Shown here one piece after another: positions 45,999 through 54,715 of a DNA stretch of 64,000 nt. The position numbers and the translations under genes were made by a program. The DNA is from Flavobacterium xinjiangense (GTDB taxonomy: Bacteria > Bacteroidota > Bacteroidia > Flavobacteriales > Flavobacteriaceae). The stretch spans positions 186,001 to 250,000 of the forward strand of contig NZ_FRCL01000005.1 of assembly GCF_900142885.1 (NCBI RefSeq). The letters run 5' to 3'. The notes under the pieces are model-generated. The model was not told the DNA's origin. It was given only the letters and a program-made list of their open reading frames with translations, and searched no databases. Within the stretch, counting starts at the first letter, position 1, and each line of letters opens with the position of its first letter.

Positions 45999-46151
45999 TT
46001 GTAAATCTAGGCTTCCTTTATCCGCAACTCAAGTGGCATAACGGTAGAGGTAATGTAGCACAGACAGTATAAAAAATTAACACTATGAACCCTAAGACCG
46101 ATTGATTATGTTAAATAATTGGATCGAATGAGTTTTTTAAAGAATGATTAC

Positions 46152-46700
46152 TTACTTCAATTCCACTTTGACATTATACTGATTTAAACTCAAAATAGTT
46201 TCTATAGACCCAAAGGTGGCAATGCTTCTTTGATACTCTCTTTCCTTTTTTAAAGCAATTTGTTTCACGCAGTTTTGAAACCGACTCACTTCTTTTAAAG
46301 TGGTTAAAATTAATCCGGGAACGGGAACATTTTTTCCTTCTTTGTCTTTGGAAACCATCGTAAAATAAGAAGAGTTGCAATGTTTCACGACTCCGGTCTG
46401 GATATTTTCGGCCTCCACACGAATGCCAATAATCATTGAACTGGTTCCAACGTAATTCACACTAGCTTTCATGGTAACTAGTTCGCCCACTTCAATTGGT
46501 TTTAGGAAATTTACTGTATCCACAGAAGCCGTTACGCAGTAGTTACCTGAAAATCTTGAAGCGCAGGCAAAAGCAATCTGATCGAGTAAGGATAGAATAT
46601 AACCTCCGTGAATTTTACCACTAAAATTAGTGTGCGATGGAAGCATTAACTCAGAAATAGTGATGTGAGAGGAACTTACCGTTTTGAAAGTACTGTTCAT
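46152..46700 (-). CDS. Acyl-CoA thioesterase (hotdog fold)
   Basis: The 182-residue protein is a YciA/BACH-type hotdog thioesterase: LMLPSHTNFSGKIHGGYILSLLDQIAFACASR (about 19-50) contains the HGG motif and catalytic Asp, and VNFLKPIEVGELVTMKASV the second strand pair. It hydrolyses medium or long chain acyl-CoA. The C-terminal extension (about 135-182) is basic and not conserved in E. coli YciA. It stands alone between the accessory patch and the nitrate cluster. Confidence 0.88.
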   Translation of the reverse strand: MNSTFKTVSSSHITISELMLPSHTNFSGKIHGGYILSLLDQIAFACASRFSGNYCVTASVDTVNFLKPIEVGELVTMKASVNYVGTSSMIIGIRVEAENIQTGVVKHCNSSYFTMVSKDKEGKNVPVPGLILTTLKEVSRFQNCVKQIALKKEREYQRSIATFGSIETILSLNQYNVKVELK

Positions 46701-46860
46701 TTGATGAATATTTTTGTTTTAACCATTAAGAAATTAAGTATGAAAGCTTAATTTTTCTTAATTTATTTAATGGTTTGGTCTAAACCTATAGGTTATTGTG
46801 CAATATAGCCTCTAGAATCTAAAAGGATGATAAATTAATTGGTAGCTAATTGTCTTGAGA

Positions 46861-48303
46861 TTATGATAAAGTGTCCAGTTTCTGTCCTGTTAATACAATA
46901 AAATTTATTTTTGGAGATTCACATAACGAACAGCAATAATCTTCCGGTAAATCTTTGAATAGGACGCCTTTTTCAATTCCTTGACTAACATCACCATATT
47001 CTGAATTGTATAAAGTCAGACATTCCGGGCATTGATGGATATCTTGTGCTGCTTTCTCTTTTTTGGTTGCAGCGGGACTAATTTCCACCGATTGATTTCC
47101 TAGTTCTTCAAAATATTTCCTGCTCAATTCAATCAAAATGTTTGGTAATTCCAGTTTATCGACATCTTGGGTATGAACAATATATTCTTTAGTATTTGGA
47201 TCAAAATTTTTGGCATACAAAACATTATATGTGTCTCTGATTTTGATGGATTCTAAGTCTTTTGGCAATTCATTTTTCTCCACTACAATCGAAGTGAAGT
47301 AATGTCCCTCACGATTGTATTCTGATAAACCAAAGGTCAGTCCGTAAGTACTGATGTCAAACTGATCAAGCGTTCGAACCAGAAAAGTCTTCAAATTCAA
47401 TGCCCATTCCATCGCAACAGGTAAGTGCCAGTTAAGTTCCAATAAAGAATGGCGTACATTAATTCCTTTTTTGCCCAAGAATTTTTCCCAATCTAATTTT
47501 CGTTCCTTTGGAATCCCTTTTATAATGAAGGATTTCCATGGCGTGATGCATATTTTTCCAATTTTGCAATCAAAACATAAATCGCACATTTCTTTCAGAA
47601 AGTCTAAATCGTACAGGTTATTTCTCCAATACAATCCTAACCAATATTGGTCAATTCCTAATCGGTTCATTCCCTCATAGTAAGGAAAGGGGTAGAACGG
47701 AATATTCAAAGGTTTGTCTATTGTTCTATTATTGGTGTCCAAAGCTTCGCTTAGCAATTGAAAAATCATATCAACAGAATCAGGTTCCTCTTCCAGTATT
47801 TTTTCAATGGCATAATATATTTCTGCTATATTCCAACTGTAGATCAGTACGGGATACATTTCCATTTTATCCCATTTTGGCAGGCGGACATATAGAAACC
47901 AGTAATCCTCATGATCGGAAGCAATAAAGTTGATATGCCCCGTAAACAATGGAACTAACTGTTGTTTTGGATCGGTGATGTTTACTTTTAGCTTGGGTTG
48001 TTCTTTAAATTGCTCTAAAATATACAAAAATTTATTTCCGGTAAGCCAAGGCGTATTTCTGAAAATATCGGTAGACACATAAGACGAAACGATGTTATTC
48101 CCACTTTTTTCATTGGGATAAACAAAATGATTCTTACCTGTTTTTTCCTTTTCAATGTGGTTGAAACCTTTAGGGAATATGATATCCTGTCTGGAACCAA
48201 AGGAGATGGATTCCAGTCCTTGTTCTAAAGCCATATTTACAATTCCACGCAATTCTCCTGGTGAAATAACGCCTCCTTTTACTATTAGTCTTGTCAATTC
48301 CAT
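46861..48303 (-). CDS. Rubredoxin fused to degenerate nitrite/sulfite reductase scaffold
   Basis: The 480-residue protein has a first ferredoxin-like half of the nitrite/sulfite reductase type (GELRGIVNMALEQGLESISF, residues 16-35), a middle domain (about 75-230), a Cys cluster C240-x2-C243-x2-C246-x5-C252, a second half (ICITPWKSFIIKGIP, 251-265) and a C-terminal rubredoxin with C425-x2-C428 and C458-x2-C461. The siroheme/4Fe-4S cysteines normally following the second half are absent (LLELNWHLP stands there). It cannot be a normal siroheme reductase; an electron carrier for the adjacent nitrate reductase or the nitrite reductase is the likely role. It lies 81 bases downstream of the nitrate reductase gene on the same strand. 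Confidence 0.75.
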   Translation of the reverse strand: MELTRLIVKGGVISPGELRGIVNMALEQGLESISFGSRQDIIFPKGFNHIEKEKTGKNHFVYPNEKSGNNIVSSYVSTDIFRNTPWLTGNKFLYILEQFKEQPKLKVNITDPKQQLVPLFTGHINFIASDHEDYWFLYVRLPKWDKMEMYPVLIYSWNIAEIYYAIEKILEEEPDSVDMIFQLLSEALDTNNRTIDKPLNIPFYPFPYYEGMNRLGIDQYWLGLYWRNNLYDLDFLKEMCDLCFDCKIGKICITPWKSFIIKGIPKERKLDWEKFLGKKGINVRHSLLELNWHLPVAMEWALNLKTFLVRTLDQFDISTYGLTFGLSEYNREGHYFTSIVVEKNELPKDLESIKIRDTYNVLYAKNFDPNTKEYIVHTQDVDKLELPNILIELSRKYFEELGNQSVEISPAATKKEKAAQDIHQCPECLTLYNSEYGDVSQGIEKGVLFKDLPEDYCCSLCESPKINFIVLTGQKLDTLS

Positions 48304-48384
48304 ATTCTATAGTTTAGAGTTTACAGTCACAGTTTACAGTCTCAGTGCGCAACTGAAAACTGAGACTGAGACTTGAAAACTAAT
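48304..48384. repeat. AGTCTCAG-type intergenic repeat with hairpin
   Basis: GTTTACAGTCACAGTTTACA is a short tandem repeat, followed by CAGTCTCAGT (48337-48346) that pairs perfectly with ACTGAGACTG (48359-48368) around a 12-base loop. It fills the gap between the nitrate reductase and rubredoxin genes. It has no T tail, so it may process or stabilise the message rather than end it. Confidence 0.6.
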
Positions 48385-51300
48385 TTATTTAATCTTCGCT
48401 AATATTTCTTTCACTTCAGTTTTACAACTTCCACAACCTAATCCGGCTCCGGTGGTTTTGCATAATTCAGTAAAATTAGTAACGCCGCTTTTTATGGCTT
48501 CTTCAATATTTCCGCTTCCTACCTGACTGCAAGAGCAAACTAATTTGCCTATTACTGGTTTTGTATTCGAACTTCCTCTCAGCAAAGTGTTTCTTTTATC
48601 AGATAATTCGATTTTGCTTTCGATCATTGTTTTGAACTCCGCAAACTCATTTTTATCACCCATTAAAATAGCACCTACTAATAAGTCATTTTTGACGATA
48701 CATTTTTTATAGTATCTTTTTCCTAAATCAGCAAACACAATTTCTTCGTATGAATCATCATTGTCAGGGATTTCTATTTCGCCAATACTGCACAAATTAA
48801 TGTCTTCGAGTTTCAGAATATTCATCAACACCGAACCTTTATAAAAGCTGCTGATATCTCCGGCCATATAATTTGCCAAGACATCCGCTTGTTCTTCAGC
48901 TGCCGATGTTATTCCGAATAACTGGTTGTTGAATTCAGCGATTTCACCAATGGCAAAAATGTTTGGATTCGAGGATTGCAAATACTGGTTTACTTTTACG
49001 CCACGCCCACAGGAAATGCCGGATTCTTTGGCTAATTCTATATTTGGGATGGTTCCAATGGTGTATACGATGGCATTAGCAGTTATGATACGACCACTTT
49101 TGAGCGCGATTTCTATTTCATTTGGATTATCTGTTTCGAACACGGTACTGACTTCATTATCAAAATAAATTTGAATATCACGAAGTTGGACTTCTTCGGC
49201 AAGTAATTTACTCGAAATTCGGTCTAATTGGCGTTCCATTAATCGGGAAGCCCTTTGAATTATCGTAATTTTTACTTTTTTATGTTTTAAGGCTGCAGCC
49301 AATTCCAATCCTAATAATCCGCCGCCAACGATAACTACATGCTGCTCTTCGGGAATTAAATTAGTGTTATCCAGATAGTTTTTCAAGCGGTCTGCATCTT
49401 CTTTTTTTCTGATGGTGAATCGTCCGGGTAAATGCAATTGTGCATTTTCGGGAATAAAAGGGCGGCTTCCTGTTGCTAATATTAAGGAGTCGAAAGAATG
49501 GGTAATGCCGTCACTATCTAGAATTATATTTTCTTTAGTATTGATGTTGTCAATTGAAACGCCAGATTTCATCGTGATATTTAAGTGGCGTAAAGCTTCG
49601 TCTTTTATTTTTAAAAGCTGTTCCCAAGAAAGTTCTGCAGTTACATATTCCGGTAGTAAAACTCGGTTGTAAAAAGGATTCTCTTCATTCGAAAAAACAA
49701 TAATTTCATCCGAAGTGTTGATTTCTCTGTAGTTCTGAATAAATCGGAAAGCAGCTGCTCCAGCACCTACAACCGAGATTTTTTCGAAAGGTTTCACGTA
49801 TTTGGCCACGGAAACGGTAGTAAACTTAAAATCAGGTTCTTTTGAAACAGGATCTACAAGCGTATTCGTTAAATTATTTGTTCTATTCAAATCATTTTCC
49901 AATTGTTTTCCCCAGTGCATCGGTAGGAAAACAACGCCTTCTCTTATGGTGTCAGCCACTTTTGCTTTTACACGAACAGTCCCGTTTTTGCTGGTTACCA
50001 CAACAATATCTCCGTTTTTTATGGATGCTTTATAGGCATCAATAGGATTTATTTCAAGCACGGGACTTGGTATATGGGTCATCAAGCGGGATACTTTTCC
50101 CGTTTTCGTCATCGTATGCCATTGATCACGAATGCGCCCGGTTGTTAAAATAAACGGAAACCTGTCATTTGGTTGTTCGGAGGTATTTTCAATCGCTGTC
50201 GGCAGATTAAATATCGCTTTTTCCGATGGCGTATAGAATTTTTTATCGGTAAATAAACGCGGCGTTCCGGGATGTCCGTAATCAGGGACAGGCCATTGAA
50301 AGGTCCCTTCGTTTTTTAGACGATTGTAATTTAAAAAGGAAATATCAATTGTGGTGTTTTTTGTCATTAAACAATATTCCTTATAGATATCTTCGGTACT
50401 GTTGAAATTGAATCCTGTGAAATTCATTTTTTTAGCAAAACGAGTCAGAATTTCCACATCAGGCAGTGCTTCTCCCGGTGCATTGATGCCCTTTGGCAAA
50501 TAGGATATTCGTCTTTCAGAGTTGGTCATCGTACCTTCTTTTTCTAACCAACCAGCTGCGGGTAATAATAAATCGGCAAATTTTGAGGTATCCGCATTAT
50601 GAGAAATGTCCTGAACAACTACAAATTTGGCATTAGCCAATGCTTTTTCTACTCTGCGAGAGTCTGGTAAACTCACTAACGGATTGGTACAGATAACCCA
50701 AATCGCTTTCATTTTTCCGGATTCTAAGGCATCAAACATTTCCGTAGCCGTTAATCCCGGTTTTTCAGAAATCCCGTCAACTCCCCAAAAATCAGCGACT
50801 TCTTTTCGGTGAACGGGATTGTTCAATTCTTTATGAACTGCGAGTAAGTTTGCCATACCACCCACTTCACGACCGCCCATTGCGTTGGGTTGTCCAGTCA
50901 ATGAAAAAGGTCCGGAACCTGGTTTTCCTATTTGTCCGGTTAGTAAAGAAAGATTAAGTAATGCGGTATTTTTATCTACGCCAATAGCACTTTGATTCAA
51001 TCCCATGGCCCAAAGCGAAAGAAATCCTTTGGCTTTACCAATGATGTCGGCCGCTAATTTAATGTCATTCAAAGGAACTCCACAAAGTTTAGATGCTTTT
51101 TCCAGGGAACTGGAAAGAACTAAATCCTTGTATAATTTGAAATTTTCAGTATGGTTTTTAATGAAATCATTGTCGGCATATCCTTTTTCGATTAGCCTTT
51201 TTGCCAAAGCATGGTACAAAATAATATCAGTACCCGGAATGATTTGTAAATGCAAATCGGCAGCTAAAGCCGAATCTGTTTTTCGAGGATCAACAACGAT

Positions 51301-51897
51301 GATTTTTGTTTTCGGATTTTTTTCCTTGTGTTGTTCGATTCGTCTAAAAAGAATAGGGTGACACCAAGCAGGATTAGCTCCTGTTATCAAAAAAGTATCT
51401 GCCAGTTCAATATCGTCGTAAGCGATTGGTACAGAATCTTCACCAAATGTTTTCTTGTAGCCCGCCACCGCTGAACTCATGCACAAACGAGAGTTAGTAT
51501 CGATATTATTGGTTTTCAGGAACCCTTTTACCAGTTTGTTTACCAAATAGTATTCCTCAGTAAGGCATTGTCCGGAAATGTAGAACCCAACACTGTCAGG
51601 ACCGTGTTTTTTTATGATAGCCGAAAAAACGGCTGCCGCACGATCTAGCGCGGTGTCCCAGCTCACTCTTTCCATGGGATGAGATTTGCTCCATCTCATT
51701 TCGGGATAAAGAATTCGATCTGAAGTATCGTTCACCACATAATGCAAGTTCATCCCTTTTGAGCAAAGCATCCCTTTATTTACGGGATGGTCTTTATCTC
51801 CCGTAACGGTTACTCCATTTTTTGCATCATTGGTTACTATAATTCCGCAACCTACTCCACAATAGGAACACGTGGTTTTTATTTCTGAATTTTGCAT
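48385..51897 (-). CDS. Assimilatory nitrate reductase fused to FAD reductase and BFD domain
   Basis: The 1170-residue cytoplasmic protein has three parts. Residues 5-700 are a molybdopterin oxidoreductase of the NasC/NarB type with a 4Fe-4S site (C10, C13, C17 and C45), the guanine dinucleotide contact regions and no Tat signal. Residues 705-1070 are a NirB-like FAD/NAD(P)H oxidoreductase (ISVVGAGAAAFRFIQNY, near 707; a second Rossmann VVIVGGGLLGLELAAALK). The last 55 residues are a BFD-type 2Fe-2S domain (KLVCSCSQVG and GAGLGCGSCKTEV). It can take electrons directly from a reduced pyridine nucleotide to reduce nitrate. It is divergent from the Fnr-like gene. Confidence 0.9.
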   Translation of the reverse strand: MQNSEIKTTCSYCGVGCGIIVTNDAKNGVTVTGDKDHPVNKGMLCSKGMNLHYVVNDTSDRILYPEMRWSKSHPMERVSWDTALDRAAAVFSAIIKKHGPDSVGFYISGQCLTEEYYLVNKLVKGFLKTNNIDTNSRLCMSSAVAGYKKTFGEDSVPIAYDDIELADTFLITGANPAWCHPILFRRIEQHKEKNPKTKIIVVDPRKTDSALAADLHLQIIPGTDIILYHALAKRLIEKGYADNDFIKNHTENFKLYKDLVLSSSLEKASKLCGVPLNDIKLAADIIGKAKGFLSLWAMGLNQSAIGVDKNTALLNLSLLTGQIGKPGSGPFSLTGQPNAMGGREVGGMANLLAVHKELNNPVHRKEVADFWGVDGISEKPGLTATEMFDALESGKMKAIWVICTNPLVSLPDSRRVEKALANAKFVVVQDISHNADTSKFADLLLPAAGWLEKEGTMTNSERRISYLPKGINAPGEALPDVEILTRFAKKMNFTGFNFNSTEDIYKEYCLMTKNTTIDISFLNYNRLKNEGTFQWPVPDYGHPGTPRLFTDKKFYTPSEKAIFNLPTAIENTSEQPNDRFPFILTTGRIRDQWHTMTKTGKVSRLMTHIPSPVLEINPIDAYKASIKNGDIVVVTSKNGTVRVKAKVADTIREGVVFLPMHWGKQLENDLNRTNNLTNTLVDPVSKEPDFKFTTVSVAKYVKPFEKISVVGAGAAAFRFIQNYREINTSDEIIVFSNEENPFYNRVLLPEYVTAELSWEQLLKIKDEALRHLNITMKSGVSIDNINTKENIILDSDGITHSFDSLILATGSRPFIPENAQLHLPGRFTIRKKEDADRLKNYLDNTNLIPEEQHVVIVGGGLLGLELAAALKHKKVKITIIQRASRLMERQLDRISSKLLAEEVQLRDIQIYFDNEVSTVFETDNPNEIEIALKSGRIITANAIVYTIGTIPNIELAKESGISCGRGVKVNQYLQSSNPNIFAIGEIAEFNNQLFGITSAAEEQADVLANYMAGDISSFYKGSVLMNILKLEDINLCSIGEIEIPDNDDSYEEIVFADLGKRYYKKCIVKNDLLVGAILMGDKNEFAEFKTMIESKIELSDKRNTLLRGSSNTKPVIGKLVCSCSQVGSGNIEEAIKSGVTNFTELCKTTGAGLGCGSCKTEVKEILAKIK

Positions 51898-51966
51898 TAT
51901 TGAATTTCTTTATTAATAATGAAAGCCTGGTATGTATTCTCTATCTATCTTATGAAAGTGTAAAAA

Positions 51967-51992
51967 TAAGTATTTTTACGTATTAATACGTA
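51967..51992 (-). promoter_or_regulatory. Double TAMGTA-N4-TACKTA site before nitrate reductase
   Basis: Three half-sites, TAAGTA (51967-51972), TACGTA (51977-51982) and TACGTA (51987-51992), are each ten bases apart, giving two overlapping inverted repeats with spacers TTTT and TTAA. On the minus strand the last TA is shared with TATTTTTA (51968-51961), a one-mismatch -7 element of the nitrate reductase gene. It may also act on the divergent Fnr-like gene 193 bases away. Confidence 0.75.
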
Positions 51993-52184
51993 TTAAATGA
52001 ATTTTATTTTATATTTTTGGTTAAAATAAATTGGAGCCCTGAATTGTCTCAGTACCAATTTTAAATTTAAACCGAGACATTGCATTATTCAAATTAAAAA
52101 ATGGTAATGAAGAATTGCGAATAGTATATTGCTTTGTCCGTTCACGGTTGTCTAGGGCCTTTTATAAACAAATAGTAGCGTAGT

Positions 52185-52883
52185 ATGAAAGAAGAATTAG
52201 CCACTTGTACCAGCTGTGTGAATGAAAATTGCTTCATTAAAAAACATATTCATTTAGAACAAATGAAAAGCTATATTGACAGAAAACGCAGTTTTACTTG
52301 TAAAAAAGCGCAGCAATTTATTATTGAAGGCGCGCCTATTCAGGGTTTGTACTTTATCCATAAAGGAAAAGTAAAAACGGTGAAAACAGGTATTAACGGA
52401 AGGGAACAAATTGTGAGATTAACCAAAGATGGCGATACGGTTGGTTTCAGAGGTTTCGGGACCAGTAAGCGCTATCTCATTGGTGCGTATGCGCTGGAAG
52501 ATACCACATTGTGTAATTTCAGTAATGAAGATATGCTGGAAATACTTCATAATGTTCCTGAATTTACATTTGATCTAATGCTGTTTTATGCAGAAGAATT
52601 GAATAAAAGCGAGAATAATATCCGTAAAATTGCGCAAATGAATGTACGTGAGAGAGTGATTGATACCTTGTTGTATATCCATAGAAAATTTGGACAAATC
52701 AATGGCGTAATAGAACTTGATTTATCCCGAAAAGAGATTGCTGATTTTGCAGGAACCAATGATGAACAAGTAATTCGGGTAATATCAAGTTTAAAAAAAG
52801 AACTGCTTATAAAAACTGTCGGTAAGAAAATAGGCTTAGTTAATCCTGACAAATTAAGATCAGAAATTAAAGAACACAAATAG
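52185..52883 (+). CDS. Crp/Fnr family regulator with Fnr-like cysteines
   Basis: The 232-residue protein has a cyclic-nucleotide-binding type fold (about 30-140) and a winged helix-turn-helix (about 155-225, LSRKEIADFAGTNDEQVIRVISSL). Cysteines C8, C11 and C16 at the N terminus (CTSCVNENC) and C110 (LEDTTLCNF, at the place of Fnr Cys 122) match the four cluster ligands of Fnr, with spacing 2 and 4 instead of 2 and 5. It may carry a 4Fe-4S oxygen- or NO-sensing cluster. It is encoded divergently from the nitrate reductase and may bind the inverted repeats described here; both points are inference. Confidence 0.88.
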   Translation: MKEELATCTSCVNENCFIKKHIHLEQMKSYIDRKRSFTCKKAQQFIIEGAPIQGLYFIHKGKVKTVKTGINGREQIVRLTKDGDTVGFRGFGTSKRYLIGAYALEDTTLCNFSNEDMLEILHNVPEFTFDLMLFYAEELNKSENNIRKIAQMNVRERVIDTLLYIHRKFGQINGVIELDLSRKEIADFAGTNDEQVIRVISSLKKELLIKTVGKKIGLVNPDKLRSEIKEHK

Positions 52884-53199
52884 ATACAAGAATAAATCCC
52901 GCCTTTTTTTGTCTTCATCCTTTTCCTTTCAGCATGCCATCTCCTTCTGGAGAACGCGCAATCTTCCTTTCTTTTATTAATATATAGAATCGCTTTTTAT
53001 CTTTCTAAAAGCCGATTGACTTGATTTCTACACTATAAATTTTTGTTATACGTATTTTTCACTAGATGTTTGATGATTCTAAAGCCACAGTATTGTTACT
53101 GTTCTTGCCTTTTTCTGTCAAATAGCAGAAGTAAAACCGTTTTAATCCCGTTGTTTTAAGTGTTAAAAAGCTATTTTCTCCTGTTATTTAGATGACGAC
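52884..53199. other. Intergenic region upstream of the porin gene
   Basis: No gene is visible. A short hairpin (TCTCC-TTCT-GGAGA, near 52939-52953) stands after the Fnr-like gene. The rest is AT-rich leader for the porin promoter. Confidence 0.4.
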
Positions 53200-53215
53200 T
53201 AAGTATTAATACTTA
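53200..53215 (+). promoter_or_regulatory. TAMGTA-N4-TACKTA site before the porin-nrt operon
   Basis: TAAGTATTAATACTTA is a perfect 16-bp palindrome. It shares the GTATTAATAC core with the palindrome before the nitrate reductase. It is followed two bases later by a perfect -7 element at 53218-53225, so it occupies the place of the -33 element. Confidence 0.75.
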
Positions 53216-53217
53216 TT

Positions 53218-53225
53218 TAAATTTG
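53218..53225 (+). promoter_or_regulatory. -7 element of porin promoter
   Basis: TAAATTTG matches TAnnTTTG exactly and lies 27 bases before the porin ATG. No TTTG stands at the usual distance upstream; instead the palindrome at 53200-53215 does, which suggests activator-dependent transcription. Confidence 0.7.
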
Positions 53226-53251
53226 CTTCATACTAATTAAAACATAAGACT

Positions 53252-54688
53252 ATGCAAAAGTTTAAAACCACATTGGCAGGGATTCAACGTTTAAAAATAG
53301 GAAAAATTTCAAAATCACTTTTTTTGGGAATTGCCTTAACAGCATTAAGTCAAAACGAAGCGAAAGCACAATTTACAGCAACAGGACAAATCAGAGAGAG
53401 AACCGAGCTAAGAGCGGGACAAGGAACATTGCAAAAAGAGGGTGATAAAGCTGCCTTATTCAATTCTCAAAGAGCACGATTAAACATAGGTTTTACAGGA
53501 TATCGATTTAAAGTTTTTATGGCATTGCAAGATGTACGCGTTTGGGGACAAGATGCTTCTTCTATAAACAGGACTACTACCGAAGCAAATAATGGAATCC
53601 TTTTGCACGAGGCTTGGGGAGAGATTATGTTAAACGATACTATAAGCACTGTCCAAAACTTATCTTTAAAAATAGGGCGTCAGGAAATTTCTTATGACGA
53701 CCAAAAAGTATTGGGAGGTCTAGATTGGTTACAACAAGGAAGACGTCATGATGCTATTGTTTTCAAATTTGCGAATGAAGGCTGGATCGCTGATGTTGGA
53801 GCAGCATTCAATCAAAACAAAGAAGGCAATACAGGAACAGTTTATAATGGTGTTCCAACCGCTTATGGTGCTGGTACAAACGGAATTGGAACCATGTATA
53901 AATCGTTTCAGTATGCGTATTTGGGTAAGAAATTTTCCTTTGGTGATATCTCATTTTTATTCTTCAAAGATGATTTTAATAAATATACAAGCGTAACTTC
54001 TGGAACTCCGGCTGTAACTACTAAAGTTTATGGAGAAGGAGTTTGGAGCCGTAATACAACTGGTTTTTACTTTAATACGAATCCAACAAGAAAAATTAAT
54101 ATCGCGGGAAGCCTTTATCATCAAGGTGGACATGACAAAGATGGGCGTTCTGTAAGCGCTAATCTGGCGTCGATTACATCAACATTACAAGTAGGGAGAA
54201 AATTATTTGTAGGACCTGGAATTGATTATTTATCAGGAACTGATGGGACAAAAGCGGTAACAGCTACTTCACAAAGCAATCTTTTTGACCCGCTTTATGG
54301 AACTCCACACAAATTTTGGGGAAGCATGGATTATTTCTACGCTGCAAATGGTTTTGGAAAACAAGGATTGCTAAACTACTTCTTCAAAGCTAAATATAAT
54401 ATGAGAGACAATCTTACTTTACAATTAGATGTTCATGGTTTTCAGTCAGCAAATACATTATCTAATGGTACTGGAGGAGAGTTAGATTCTTATCTAGGAA
54501 CTGAAGTTGATATGCTTGTAAAATATAATCTGACTAAAATGATCAATATCGAAGCCGGTTATTCTATCATGAAAGCTACGAATTCTATGGCGTCAGCAGC
54601 GGTTAAGAATGTTACAAACCCGGATCTTAGCCCACAATTTGCTTATGTGATGCTTAACATTAAACCTAATTTTTTAGCTAAAAAATAA
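53252..54688 (+). CDS. Alginate-export-type outer membrane porin
   Basis: The 478-residue protein has a signal peptide (about 1-36, ending AKAQ) and a beta-barrel sequence of alternating amphipathic strands ending LKI-type strands and a terminal strand FAYVMLNIKPNF. Features of the alginate export (AlgE-like) family are the N-terminal GQIRERTELRAGQG and RQEISYDDQKVLGGLDW regions. Such barrels often sit with substrate-specific uptake systems. Here it is directly followed by nitrate ABC genes, so it is probably the outer membrane channel for nitrate. Its start is 27 bases downstream of the -7 element. Confidence 0.82.
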   Translation: MQKFKTTLAGIQRLKIGKISKSLFLGIALTALSQNEAKAQFTATGQIRERTELRAGQGTLQKEGDKAALFNSQRARLNIGFTGYRFKVFMALQDVRVWGQDASSINRTTTEANNGILLHEAWGEIMLNDTISTVQNLSLKIGRQEISYDDQKVLGGLDWLQQGRRHDAIVFKFANEGWIADVGAAFNQNKEGNTGTVYNGVPTAYGAGTNGIGTMYKSFQYAYLGKKFSFGDISFLFFKDDFNKYTSVTSGTPAVTTKVYGEGVWSRNTTGFYFNTNPTRKINIAGSLYHQGGHDKDGRSVSANLASITSTLQVGRKLFVGPGIDYLSGTDGTKAVTATSQSNLFDPLYGTPHKFWGSMDYFYAANGFGKQGLLNYFFKAKYNMRDNLTLQLDVHGFQSANTLSNGTGGELDSYLGTEVDMLVKYNLTKMINIEAGYSIMKATNSMASAAVKNVTNPDLSPQFAYVMLNIKPNFLAKK

Positions 54689-54715
54689 TTCTCATTAATT
54701 TTAAATCAATTCAAC

